64,000 nucleotides of DNA from NCBI GenBank assembly GCA_002862785.1, contig PKDZ01000040.1, positions 61,832 through 125,831 of the forward strand, in the 5' to 3' direction. Source of the stretch: Flavobacteriales bacterium. GTDB taxonomy: Bacteria > Bacteroidota > Bacteroidia > Flavobacteriales_D > Sanyastnellaceae. Shown here piece after piece: positions 1 to 8,688 of this stretch. The position numbers and the translations under genes are program-made. The notes under the pieces were generated by a model, which saw only the letters and a program-made list of their open reading frames with translations, had not been told where the DNA came from and did no database searches. Position 1 is the stretch's first letter. Each line of letters begins with the position of its first letter.

Positions 1-1
1 C

Positions 2-2014
2 GTGAGCGGTCGTCTCAACGGCGATTATGCCCCGACCGACTGGCTCAAGGTCATGTTGTCTTCCAGCCTCAGTCGTGGCATCAACAACCGCATCGATGCG
101 GCCTGGTCTGGTGGCCTCGGTGACGCGATGTCCAATGCCCTGCCCTATTATCCTGTTTACCGCACCGATACCCTGTTCAACGCCGACGGCACCATCCAGT
201 CAATGCCCGGGGATTATTACCTCTATCAGGACGAATGGGGTGGAACGAAGAATCCGGTTGCCGTGCGCGAGAGCAAGACTTGGGTCACCACCGAGGACCG
301 CTCCATCAACAACGCGAGCATCATCCTGACCCCCATCGACAAGCTCTTCATCAAAGGTTCTGGTGGATTCGACTACATGCACGTCCGGGAAGACATCTAC
401 AACCCACCGAGCATCTTCATCACGAGTGAACTGGGCAACGCCAACCGCTACGCCAACTACGTGCTGAACTGGAACTACAGCCTGACGGCCGACTATAAGA
501 TGGACCTGACGGAATTCAGCCAATTGAGCCTGCTGGCCGGTTCAGAATTCCAACGCACGGACAGCTACGGATACGGCATCGGCTTCGGCGATGTGACCGG
601 TCCCATCTTCGAGAACGACAGCCTGTTGGAGGTGGCCAATGGCCAGACCACGGTCAACAACCCGTCCCAGCACAGCTTCCTCTCCTACTTCGGCCGTGCC
701 AACTACATGCTGAAGGACCGCTACTTCTTCCAGGGCACGGCCAGGGTGGACGGTTCCAGCCGCTTCGGACGGAACTACCGCTACGGCTTCTTCCCCTCCC
801 TGAGCGCCGGCTGGGTCATCAGCGACGAGCCTTGGTTTGAAAGTGGCCAGCTCAGCTTTCTGAAGGCCCGCACGAGCTGGGGGCGCACTGGAAACGCCGC
901 CCTTCCCGATTACGCTCGTTTCGGCACGTACAGCGCCGCCGATAACGGCATCCTATACAATGGGCAGCCCATCCTCTTCCCGCTCCAGCCGGCCAACCCC
1001 AACCTCCGTTGGGAGACCAGCCGCACGGTGGACGCGAGCATCGAGATTGGCCTGTGGAACGACCGCGTCACGACCGAGATTGCCTACTACAACAAGCGGT
1101 CCAAGGACGTCATCATGAACGTCTCTACCCCGCCAAGCACGGGCTTCACGAACCGGTGGGACAACGTGGCCACCATCCTCAACCGCGGTGTGGAGTTTTC
1201 CGTGAAGAGCCGCAACCTCATTGGCGAGTTCCAGTGGACCACCGAGCTCAATTTCGCTCGGAACTACAACGAACTGGAAGACATCGGCAACTACACGCCG
1301 GATGCTGTGAGTGGCGGCACCAACGACAGCCGCGTCATTCCGGGCAGCCCTGTCGGCAGCTTCTACCTGATGGAGTTCAGCCACGTGGACAGCGAGACGG
1401 GCCTGCCGGTCTACCTCGACCGCGCCGGCAACGAGACCTTCGACTACGACAACAACGAGCGCAAGTATGTGGGCGACGGCCTGCCGGATTTCGTGGGCGG
1501 CATGACCAACACCTTCCGCTACAAGCGCTGGGACCTGCGTGCCCTCGCCACCTTCAGCTACGGCGCCAAAATCTTCGACAGCTCCTCCAAGCGCCAACTC
1601 GGTGTGGTGACCAGCTGGAACATGCGGACCGAGATCCTCGACCGCTGGCGCCAGCCGGGCGATGAGGCCACCTTCCCACGCTTGACACTCGACGAGACCA
1701 CGTACGGATTGCCCAGCGGATTCCCGTGGTGGAACACCAGCTTGTTCGTCTTCGACGCCAGCTACCTCCGCCTGCGCAACCTCACCCTCGGTTACACCAT
1801 CCCCGTCATCGGCGAAGGACCGCACGCCGTCCGGAACCTGCGAATCAACGCCAGCGTGACCAACCTCTTCACCATCACCAACTTCCCCGGCCTCGATCCG
1901 GAAGTCGTCCGCGACTTCGAAAACGCACAGGACCGCAACATGAGCCCGAACGTGACCTACCTCACGCCTCCCCAGGAGCGGGCCTTCACCCTCGGTGTCA
2001 ACCTCCAATTCTGA
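2..2014 (+). CDS. susC-like: SusC/RagA-type TonB-dependent outer-membrane receptor, C-terminal part (truncated by window edge)
   Basis: This is the C-terminal ~670 residues of a SusC-family TonB-linked outer-membrane transporter; the plug and the first part of the barrel lie outside the window, so the GTG at the left edge is not the true start. The visible part alternates aromatic-rich beta-strands with long extracellular loops, contains typical barrel stretches (YFFQGTARVDGSSRFG, AGWVISDEPWF) and ends in a terminal Phe (FTLGVNLQF), as outer-membrane barrels do. Full-length family members are about 1000 residues. The SusD partner begins 6 nt downstream. By family knowledge SusC imports oligosaccharides through the outer membrane using TonB energy; the amylase further down suggests an alpha-glucan, which is inference. 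Confidence 0.93.
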   Translation: MSGRLNGDYAPTDWLKVMLSSSLSRGINNRIDAAWSGGLGDAMSNALPYYPVYRTDTLFNADGTIQSMPGDYYLYQDEWGGTKNPVAVRESKTWVTTEDRSINNASIILTPIDKLFIKGSGGFDYMHVREDIYNPPSIFITSELGNANRYANYVLNWNYSLTADYKMDLTEFSQLSLLAGSEFQRTDSYGYGIGFGDVTGPIFENDSLLEVANGQTTVNNPSQHSFLSYFGRANYMLKDRYFFQGTARVDGSSRFGRNYRYGFFPSLSAGWVISDEPWFESGQLSFLKARTSWGRTGNAALPDYARFGTYSAADNGILYNGQPILFPLQPANPNLRWETSRTVDASIEIGLWNDRVTTEIAYYNKRSKDVIMNVSTPPSTGFTNRWDNVATILNRGVEFSVKSRNLIGEFQWTTELNFARNYNELEDIGNYTPDAVSGGTNDSRVIPGSPVGSFYLMEFSHVDSETGLPVYLDRAGNETFDYDNNERKYVGDGLPDFVGGMTNTFRYKRWDLRALATFSYGAKIFDSSSKRQLGVVTSWNMRTEILDRWRQPGDEATFPRLTLDETTYGLPSGFPWWNTSLFVFDASYLRLRNLTLGYTIPVIGEGPHAVRNLRINASVTNLFTITNFPGLDPEVVRDFENAQDRNMSPNVTYLTPPQERAFTLGVNLQF

Positions 2015-2020
2015 TCCACG

Positions 2021-3451
2021 ATGAAGCGTTTCAACACCCCTTCCTTGCGGATCGCCGCATTGGCCCTGTCCCTCGGGCTCCTCGTCACAGGCTGCGACAA
2101 GCAGCTCGAATTCGAGCCCGGTGACGTGATTCTCGCCGAGGACGCCATCAACACCGCGGACGACCTCCAGCGGATGCTGAACTCCAACTACGACGTGCTC
2201 GCCAACGTCCTCAATGGACGCCAGCAGAGCATTGCGGAGCTGCTCACCAACAACATGGCCCGCCCTTACTCCAGCCTCGACTACACTGCCGTCTGGAACC
2301 GGGAGACCAATTTCTTCACCCCGACAACCGGCGGGCTGTACACGGACTTCTATTACGCCATCTACCGCGCCAATGTGGTGGTCGAGAGCTTTGACCTGGT
2401 CGAAGGACTGGACGACGCCACTGCGCTGCGGTTGGAAGCCGAGTCCCGGTTTGTCCGGGCCGTTTGCCACTGGTACCTCGTGAAGATGTGGGGCTACCCG
2501 TACGGCTACACCGCGGACAACAGCCACCTCGGTGTGCCACTCCGCCTCGACGCCGTCGAGCCCCCCACGCCGCGCGCCACGGTCGGTGAGGTCTACGCCC
2601 AGGTCATCGCCGACCTCGAATTCGCCCGGGACAACCTGCCCCAGGAGAACGGCCCCTATGCCTCCAGCATGGCCGCGAGCGGATTCCTCGCCCACATCCA
2701 TTTCCTGCGTCAGGATTGGGCAGCGTCCCAAGCCGAGGCCGAGCGCGTCATGAACAGCGGACTCTTCCAGCTCGACGACGACCTCGACCGCTTCGAGGCC
2801 AGAAGCGACAGCGTATTGGCCGGAGACCTGATCAACCCTGAAACCGTGTTCGGCATCATCGGCGGCTACTTCGCCGTGGACGGGGACAGCTTGCTCAATG
2901 ACCGGAGCTATGCCTTCCGGGACAACTTCCGCCAGGACAACAACATCAACCCGCAGCTCACCTTCAGCGAGGACATCGTCAACCTGTTCTCTTTGAATGC
3001 CGCCGATGACCGCGGCAATTGGATCAACAGTGACGGCGTGACACACAAAGTGACCCGCTTCGACGACAAGCAATTCTTCAACGTGCCCATCGTCCACTTG
3101 ACCGGTCTCAACCTCCTCCGCGCCATGTGCGTGGCCCAGAACGGTGGCGACCTGTCCACGGCGATCGCCGACATCAACGCCATCCGCGACCGGGCCTTCG
3201 GTGAGGATCTGAACGACCTCGACCCCGCTTCTGACGCCGCTGCCGTGCTCGCAGCGGCCCGCGAGGAGTACCGGAAAGAGACCCTGTGCGAAGGGTGGGA
3301 ACTTGACCAGGCCAAGCTCCGCGGGGTGATGGGCGAAGACGAGACCGTCCGCGATGCCCCATGGGATTGCCCCGGCTCCCTGCTCCAATTCCCGAACTCC
3401 TCGACCACGGCAGCGGGGTTCATTCTCAATGACGAAGGCGGATGCCTCTGA
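2021..3451 (+). CDS. susD-like: SusD/RagB-family surface glycan-binding lipoprotein
   Basis: A 476-residue SusD/RagB homologue. The N-terminus is a lipoprotein signal with lipobox LLVTGC (Cys around residue 24). The body shows the SusD TPR-like helical fold (YAIYRANVVVESFD, LEAESRFVRAVCHWYLVKMWGYP) and the C-terminal SusD region ending in an asymmetric loop. SusD proteins cap the SusC barrel and bind the incoming oligosaccharide at the cell surface. It starts 6 nt after the SusC stop, so the two are surely cotranscribed. No regulator (SusR, HTCS or anti-sigma type) is visible in the window; it may lie left of the edge. The substrate cannot be read from this protein alone. Confidence 0.95.
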   Translation: MKRFNTPSLRIAALALSLGLLVTGCDKQLEFEPGDVILAEDAINTADDLQRMLNSNYDVLANVLNGRQQSIAELLTNNMARPYSSLDYTAVWNRETNFFTPTTGGLYTDFYYAIYRANVVVESFDLVEGLDDATALRLEAESRFVRAVCHWYLVKMWGYPYGYTADNSHLGVPLRLDAVEPPTPRATVGEVYAQVIADLEFARDNLPQENGPYASSMAASGFLAHIHFLRQDWAASQAEAERVMNSGLFQLDDDLDRFEARSDSVLAGDLINPETVFGIIGGYFAVDGDSLLNDRSYAFRDNFRQDNNINPQLTFSEDIVNLFSLNAADDRGNWINSDGVTHKVTRFDDKQFFNVPIVHLTGLNLLRAMCVAQNGGDLSTAIADINAIRDRAFGEDLNDLDPASDAAAVLAAAREEYRKETLCEGWELDQAKLRGVMGEDETVRDAPWDCPGSLLQFPNSSTTAAGFILNDEGGCL

Positions 3452-3471
3452 ACCCCACAGCATTGACCACC

Positions 3472-3969
3472 ATGAAACTTCAACACCTTCTCCTCCCCTT
3501 TCTGGTCCTGGCCCTCGCGGTGACCGGGTGCAAGCGGGAAATCACCGGTGAACTCGGGGACCCCATCGACAAGCGGGCCGGTTTCCTTGGAAAGTGGGAG
3601 CTCGCCTCCTTCACCCAACAGGACCTCAACAACCCGCTGAAGCAGACCCGCGATCTAAGCCACCTCTACATCCAGGACGGCGTCATGCCAATGAGCCTCA
3701 CCTTCAACGATGATGACTCTTACGACATCGTTCAGGAAATCGGCCGCGAGTACTTCGGTCAAGGCGGAATGTGGTCCTTTGATGACCCGGCCTTCCCGAC
3801 CTTCCTCCAGCTCATGGGAGAGGGCGATACGCTCCAGTACAACCTCGGCACCACCGTGCGCCCCTACGATGATCAGATGGCCATCGAATACCGCCGGAGC
3901 TGTGGCGAGGGCGGCGCCTATCTCGAGACGGTCATCTACACCTTCACCTTCAACCGCATCCCGCAATGA
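3472..3969 (+). CDS. Small lipoprotein, lipocalin-like/DUF5004-like, in the sus operon
   Basis: A 165-residue lipoprotein. I chose ATG 3472 (MKLQHLLLPF) rather than the upstream ORF-track start because it places a clean signal peptide and lipobox (LAVTGC) at the N-terminus. The mature part (FLGKWELASF, LTFNDDDSYDIV, GGMWSFDDP) resembles the small lipocalin-like or DUF5004 beta-barrel lipoproteins often encoded after susCD. Its last 4 nt overlap the next start (ATGA), indicating translational coupling. It may be a surface or periplasmic accessory binder; no catalytic motif is visible. The family assignment rests on sequence feel, not a search. Confidence 0.75.
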   Translation: MKLQHLLLPFLVLALAVTGCKREITGELGDPIDKRAGFLGKWELASFTQQDLNNPLKQTRDLSHLYIQDGVMPMSLTFNDDDSYDIVQEIGREYFGQGGMWSFDDPAFPTFLQLMGEGDTLQYNLGTTVRPYDDQMAIEYRRSCGEGGAYLETVIYTFTFNRIPQ

Positions 3970-4847
3970 ACCGCCTGAATTCTCTTCTGCTGGTCCTGTG
4001 CGCCGGCTTGCCCCTCGGTCTGCTCGGCCAAGCGGCCTATGTCCTTCCCTCGCCCACGGCCGCCGAGGCTGAAGTCACCCTGTACATTGATCTGACCCAA
4101 TGTCAAGAACAGCGTCTAAGTGACATGCTCGACACCTATCCCGACGAGGACGTCTATCTGTGGATCTGGAATCCGTCCGCTCCCGTTGCTGGAAACGGGG
4201 ACTGGGGCGACAGCGACGACCACCAGGTCATGACCAAGGTGAGCGAAAAGCTGTACAGCTTCACATTCGTTCCGACCGAGTACTTCGGTGTGGACGGTCC
4301 GACCTTCTTCTCCCGCGGCATTTCCTGCCTGGCCAAGCTGGACAACGGCTATTCCTACCAAGAGGAATTCGGTGGCGAAGCCAAGACGGAGGACCTCTCC
4401 GTGGGCATCGTGCCCCAACTCTGCAATGGCCGCATGTGCATCTTCCCTGAAATCCGGGAAGGGGACGACTTCGTGACGTTCACCTACGACAACAACCAGG
4501 AGACCAACCCGGACCTGCAGAACCTCTCCGAGGTCTATCTGCACCTGACGGCCCGGACGGATGCCTTCACCTTGTACACATATGGCGATGACGGCGTGAC
4601 TTCCACCCCGTTTGATGCTGGATCCGTTCCGGAGTTGCGCATGAATCCGGTCGAGGGCGAGCCCGGCATGTTCACCTTCACGTTCGTGCCCGAAGACTTC
4701 TTCCTCGGAACGCCGAGCAACATCGACCAGACCCCGTACACCGGAGAGCCGCTGGAAAATGGCGTCCGCTGGTACATCACCAAGCCGGGGTACACCTTCG
4801 CCGGTCCGCCACCGGCCAACAGCCTGGGCATCCTCATCTGCGAGTGA
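3966..4847 (+). CDS. Exported two-domain beta-sandwich protein of the sus operon (SusE/F position)
   Basis: A 293-residue exported protein with a type I signal peptide (cleavage probably after LLGQA; no lipobox). Two related beta-rich halves are visible: one with DVYLWIWNPSAP, YSFTFVPTEYFG and FFSRGISCLAKLDNGYSY, the other with EVYLHLTA, FTFTFVPEDFFLG and VRWYITKPGYTFAG. The repeated FTFVP-D/E-x-F-F/Y-G element marks an internal duplication. Its place after susCD and a small lipoprotein is that of SusE/SusF-type starch-binding accessory proteins, so a carbohydrate-binding role is inferred; unlike SusE/F it is not an obvious lipoprotein. A strong hairpin terminator follows, closing the operon begun by susC. 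Confidence 0.7.
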   Translation: MNRLNSLLLVLCAGLPLGLLGQAAYVLPSPTAAEAEVTLYIDLTQCQEQRLSDMLDTYPDEDVYLWIWNPSAPVAGNGDWGDSDDHQVMTKVSEKLYSFTFVPTEYFGVDGPTFFSRGISCLAKLDNGYSYQEEFGGEAKTEDLSVGIVPQLCNGRMCIFPEIREGDDFVTFTYDNNQETNPDLQNLSEVYLHLTARTDAFTLYTYGDDGVTSTPFDAGSVPELRMNPVEGEPGMFTFTFVPEDFFLGTPSNIDQTPYTGEPLENGVRWYITKPGYTFAGPPPANSLGILICE

Positions 4848-4880
4848 GGCGCATCCGACTCTGACTGAAACGAAATCGTG

Positions 4881-4909
4881 AAAGCGCCCGGTGGACAGCC
4901 GGGCGTTTT
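4881..4909 (+). terminator. Intrinsic terminator after the susCD-type operon
   Basis: Stem CGCCCGG / CCGGGCG with a 6-nt loop, flanked by AAAG on the left and TTTT on the right. It lies 34 nt after the preceding stop and immediately before the promoter-like CATCTTGA of the amylase gene. Confidence 0.8.
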
Positions 4910-4910
4910 C

Positions 4911-4918
4911 CATCTTGA
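4911..4918 (+). promoter_or_regulatory. Bacteroidota -7 element (CATCTTGA) before the GH13 gene
   Basis: CATCTTGA resembles the TAnnTTTG -7 element and ends 7 nt before ATG 4926, directly after the terminator T-run. It suggests the amylase has its own promoter with almost no leader. The match is imperfect. Confidence 0.45.
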
Positions 4919-4925
4919 GCTCCCC

Positions 4926-7280
4926 ATGAAACTACCGCTTTTCCTTCTTCTCTTCACCGTGTTCCTCGCCACTGGATGTACCACAGAGGCCGGCTCCGGA
5001 CCCTCGACCAACGCGGTGATTCCGGGCACCGCCATGCCTGTGCGGCTCGCCCCGGACTCCACATGGATTCCTCTGACGGATTTCTGTCCGGAATCCACCG
5101 GACTTCAGGTTTTCTGGATTCCGTCGTGGGGCAACGGGGTTGAATTGGCCATTCAGGAGCACGAAGAAGGACCTGGCGTCTGGATTGAAGGCCAGCCGAA
5201 GGACGGATTCGGTGCTCTGGAAATCCGCGGTATTGAGCGTGGCGAGCACGTGCCCATCCTCGCGTCCACCCAACAGCGCATCACGTACACGATGCCCATG
5301 GATTACCGAGAGCACGAGGAGGTCCGCATCATGGGTGCTTTCAACGGATGGTCCCGAACCAGCCACCCTTTGACCCGGAACCAGAACGGGACGTGGTCCA
5401 TTGACCTGATCCTCGGGTCCGGCAAGCATGCGTACCAGCTCATTGTAGACGGCGAGGAAATGCCTGATCCGGTCAATCCGGACCTGGTGGACAATGGCTT
5501 CGGCGGATTCAACTCACTCCTGACTGTCAAAGGACAAACTGGTCAAGTGGACCTGGCGGCCATTGGATTCGGAGGCAATCAGGTGCACGATGTTCGACTG
5601 ACCGGCACCCCGGGAGCCCGCGTCTGGGCCTGGTGGGAAAATCAACTCTACACCTCCAGCCTGCTCGGCGAAAACGGGTCCGGTCTCGTGCGCATTCCCG
5701 CAGCCGCCTATGGTGCCGGACGGTCGGACCTGCGCCTTTGGGCCACGGGCGATGGCGCACCCAGTGCGGAAGTTCGAATCCCCTTGATGAACGGCCTCCC
5801 GGTCATGGATCCCGCCCAGTTGGTCCGGGAGGACTGGGAGTCCCAAATTCTCTACTTCATGATGGTCGACCGCTTCCGAAACGGAAACCCGGACAACGAC
5901 CGCCCCGTGGACGACCCCGCCATCCACCCCCGAGCCAATGACCATGGAGGAGACCTAGTCGGCATCCATGACGCCTTGAACGAGGGCTATTTTGAAGACC
6001 TCGGTGTCACGGCGCTCTGGGTGTCTCCCCTCACGCGGAACCCCGACGGGGCCTGCGGTTACTGGCAGGACCCCAGCACCGAGGTGACGAGCCGGTTCAG
6101 CGGATATCACGGCTATTGGCCCATCTCCAACACCGAATTGGATCCCCGCTTCGGTACCCGGGCTGAATTCGATGGACTTGTGGACGCCGCCCACGAGGCG
6201 GACATGAACTTCATCCTCGACTACGTGGCCAACCACGTCCATGAGGAGCACCCCCTTTACGCGGAACACCCGGATTGGGCAACCTCCCTGTACTTGCCCG
6301 ACGGGAGGGAAAACACCCAGCTGTGGGACGATGAGCGCCTCACCACCTGGTTCGACACCTTCATGCCGACCCTTGACCTCCGGATTCCCGAAGTCTACGA
6401 GGCCATGACGGACAGCGCCGCCTGGTGGGTGGCGAACTCCGGCATCGATGGATTCCGTCATGACGCCACCAAGCACATCCCCCTGGTCTTCTGGCGGCGG
6501 CTCACCGAAAAGGTCAAGGAATTGACGGCAGATTCCGGTCGGCGCATCTTCCAGATTGGGGAGACCTATGGCAGTGCCGACCTGATCTCGAGTTACCTCG
6601 GCACCGGCATGCTCGATGCCCAGTTTGACTTCAACCTGTACGACAAGGCCATCGTCGCCTTCGGCAAAGATGACGCCGGCGTGGAGGACCTCGTCCGGGT
6701 GGCCCAAGAAGGCCTCGATACCTATGGCGCCCATCACCTCATGGGAACGATCACTGGCAACCAGGACCGGCCTCGGTTCGCTTCGCTCGCCGAAGGCACC
6801 GTGCGGTGGGAAGAAGACCACAAGCTCGCTGGGTGGACGCGTCAGATCGACCGGGATGGGATGCGGGGACACCACGCCATGCGGATGCTTACGGCGTTCA
6901 ACCTGTCCATGCCCGGCGTGCCCTGCCTCTACCAGGGAGATGAGTACGCCGATGTGGGCGGCAATGACCCCGATAACCGCCGGATGGTTCGCTTCGATGC
7001 ACTCGACGCGGATGAGGCGAACACGCGGGCCCATGTGGCCGAGTGGAACCGGCTGCGCCGCTCCCGCATGAGCCTGCTTTATGGCCAGACCACCATCGAA
7101 GCCCTGCCCACCGGGCTCCTGCGCATCGAACGCCAATACCTCGACGAGACCACCACGATCTACATCAACCCCACCCCGTCTTCGGTGGCGATCGAGGTGA
7201 TGTCGAAGGTCGTGGCCGGAGCGGTCCAAGACAGTGAACTGCCCGCCTACGGCTGCGTAGCCATTGCCGGCGACTCCTAA
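4926..7280 (+). CDS. GH13 alpha-amylase-family lipoprotein with CBM48-like module
   Basis: A 784-residue glycoside hydrolase family 13 lipoprotein; start ATG 4926 gives signal MKLPLFLLLF and lipobox LATGC. About residues 130-205 form a CBM48/isoamylase-N-like beta-sandwich (VRIMGAFNGWSR, GKHAYQLIVDG). The (beta/alpha)8 barrel follows from about residue 305 (ILYFMMVDRFRNGN, LDYVANHVHEEHP). The nucleophile is Asp ~513 in GIDGFRHDATKH and the acid/base is Glu ~546 in FQIGETYG. Region IV reads TGNQDRPRF, so the usual His before the catalytic Asp (~614) is Gln. Expected role: hydrolysis of alpha-1,4-glucans at the cell surface or in the periplasm, next to the SusC/D uptake pair. It sits behind a terminator and its own promoter-like motif. 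Confidence 0.92.
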   Translation: MKLPLFLLLFTVFLATGCTTEAGSGPSTNAVIPGTAMPVRLAPDSTWIPLTDFCPESTGLQVFWIPSWGNGVELAIQEHEEGPGVWIEGQPKDGFGALEIRGIERGEHVPILASTQQRITYTMPMDYREHEEVRIMGAFNGWSRTSHPLTRNQNGTWSIDLILGSGKHAYQLIVDGEEMPDPVNPDLVDNGFGGFNSLLTVKGQTGQVDLAAIGFGGNQVHDVRLTGTPGARVWAWWENQLYTSSLLGENGSGLVRIPAAAYGAGRSDLRLWATGDGAPSAEVRIPLMNGLPVMDPAQLVREDWESQILYFMMVDRFRNGNPDNDRPVDDPAIHPRANDHGGDLVGIHDALNEGYFEDLGVTALWVSPLTRNPDGACGYWQDPSTEVTSRFSGYHGYWPISNTELDPRFGTRAEFDGLVDAAHEADMNFILDYVANHVHEEHPLYAEHPDWATSLYLPDGRENTQLWDDERLTTWFDTFMPTLDLRIPEVYEAMTDSAAWWVANSGIDGFRHDATKHIPLVFWRRLTEKVKELTADSGRRIFQIGETYGSADLISSYLGTGMLDAQFDFNLYDKAIVAFGKDDAGVEDLVRVAQEGLDTYGAHHLMGTITGNQDRPRFASLAEGTVRWEEDHKLAGWTRQIDRDGMRGHHAMRMLTAFNLSMPGVPCLYQGDEYADVGGNDPDNRRMVRFDALDADEANTRAHVAEWNRLRRSRMSLLYGQTTIEALPTGLLRIERQYLDETTTIYINPTPSSVAIEVMSKVVAGAVQDSELPAYGCVAIAGDS

Positions 7281-7305
7281 GGCAACCCTTTGTACCGGTG
7301 GGGGT

Positions 7306-7313
7306 TATCCTTG
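7306..7313 (+). promoter_or_regulatory. -7 promoter element TATCCTTG, predicted leaderless start
   Basis: TATCCTTG matches TAnnTTTG in 7 of 8 positions and ends exactly 4 nt before ATG 7318, so the predicted transcription start is at or next to the start codon. Confidence 0.6.
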
Positions 7314-7317
7314 CACT

Positions 7318-8685
7318 ATGAAACGATTGCATCTGCTTCCCCTCCTGCTCCTTGGATTCACCCTCCAGGCCCAGGACACCTTCACGGTCGGCAACACCAC
7401 CCTCTACGCCACCGACCTCGTCAACGACAGTCAAATCCCTTGGGAAATCACCTGGGGCGGTGACGACATGCTGTGGTGCAGCGAACGCAAAGGGCGCGTC
7501 ATCCGCATCGATCCGTTGACCGGTGAGTACACCACCGTCCTCGACCTCAACGTCACCTTCAACGGTTCGGGCGAGCCCGGTCTACTCGGCATGGTGCTCC
7601 ACCCGGATTTCCCCGAGGACCCCCGCGTGTGGGTCGTGTATTGCAATGGACAATTCAACGTGTCCGAGCACTTGAGCGTGTTTGAATGGAATGGCACCGA
7701 GCTCGTCAATGAGGAAGAACTGCTCACCCTGCCGGGCGCCCAAATCCACAATGGCAGCCGCCTCCTCTGGATGCCGGGCAACAAGCTCCTGATGACCACC
7801 GGAGATGCCGCTGAGCCGGACAACAGCCAGGACCTCGGCAGCCTCAACGGCAAGATTCTCCGCATTAACCCGGACGGTACGATTCCCGAGGACAACCCCT
7901 TTGGCGACAGCTACGTCTACACCTGGGGCAACCGGAACGCACAGGGCCTCTGCATCGGGCCGAACCTCCGTATCTACGCTTCCGAACATGGCCAGAATCA
8001 GGACGATGAGTTCAACCTTGTCGAGCCCGGACGGAACTACGGGTGGCCCGATGTCCAGGGTGCCTGCAACACCCCGTCTGAGCAAGCATTCTGCGAAGAA
8101 TGGAACGTCATGGAGCCGCTCAAGGCGTGGACCCCCTGCATTGCCCTCAACGGGCTCGAGTACTACACCCACGAAGCCATTCCCGAGTTCCAGGGCAAAA
8201 TCATGATGGGTGTGATGAGTGGGTTTAACGATCCCCTTCCCGGCCGCCTCATCGTGATGGAGATGTCGGAGGACGGGACCGCCGTGGTGGACGATGAGGC
8301 CTACTTCGGCTCGTTCGGTCAGCGCATCCGGGACATTGCTGTGAACCCCTATACCGGGGCCTTTTACCTCGCCTTCAACGGCACCTCCTACCCGGGGTCC
8401 CCACCCAACATCATCAAGGAGTTCAGCACCTCGGACCCGGCCAGCGTGCCAAGCCCCGTGGTCGAGCCCGTTCTGATCCGGCCGATTCCCGCCCGGGGAC
8501 AGGTGGACATCAGCGTCACCGACGGTGCCCTTCGCGGGCCGCTCGTTGTCCGCGACCTCGCGGGCCGCATCGTCCACGAAGGACAGGTGGAAACCCTGCG
8601 CTTCCAAATGAACATCGAAGGGTGGGCGCCTGGACGCTACACGGTTTGGACCGCCACGGGAGCGAGCCCGATGATGGTGCACTGA
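7318..8685 (+). CDS. Secreted PQQ-type glucose/sorbosone dehydrogenase with T9SS sorting domain
   Basis: A 455-residue secreted protein; ATG 7318 was chosen because it starts a signal peptide (LLLLGFTLQAQ) 4 nt after a -7 element. The body is a six-bladed soluble glucose dehydrogenase/sorbosone dehydrogenase propeller (IPWEITWGGDDMLWCSERKGRV, GLLGMVLHPDF, SLNGKILRINPDG, NYGWPDVQG). The last ~75 residues (PIPARGQVDIS...GRYTVW) look like a T9SS C-terminal sorting domain, so it is probably surface-attached or released. Family enzymes oxidise aldose sugars with PQQ; its position after a starch-type locus makes glucose or maltodextrin ends plausible substrates, which is inference. It ends 4 nt from the convergent gene. 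Confidence 0.85.
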   Translation: MKRLHLLPLLLLGFTLQAQDTFTVGNTTLYATDLVNDSQIPWEITWGGDDMLWCSERKGRVIRIDPLTGEYTTVLDLNVTFNGSGEPGLLGMVLHPDFPEDPRVWVVYCNGQFNVSEHLSVFEWNGTELVNEEELLTLPGAQIHNGSRLLWMPGNKLLMTTGDAAEPDNSQDLGSLNGKILRINPDGTIPEDNPFGDSYVYTWGNRNAQGLCIGPNLRIYASEHGQNQDDEFNLVEPGRNYGWPDVQGACNTPSEQAFCEEWNVMEPLKAWTPCIALNGLEYYTHEAIPEFQGKIMMGVMSGFNDPLPGRLIVMEMSEDGTAVVDDEAYFGSFGQRIRDIAVNPYTGAFYLAFNGTSYPGSPPNIIKEFSTSDPASVPSPVVEPVLIRPIPARGQVDISVTDGALRGPLVVRDLAGRIVHEGQVETLRFQMNIEGWAPGRYTVWTATGASPMMVH

Positions 8686-8688
8686 TTT

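Noticed and set aside
953-3463. 836-residue minus-strand ORF opposite susC/susD
   Set aside because: Shadow of the real genes on the plus strand; composition is Val/Gly/Glu-rich low-information sequence with no recognisable domain, as expected for antisense frames in high-GC DNA.
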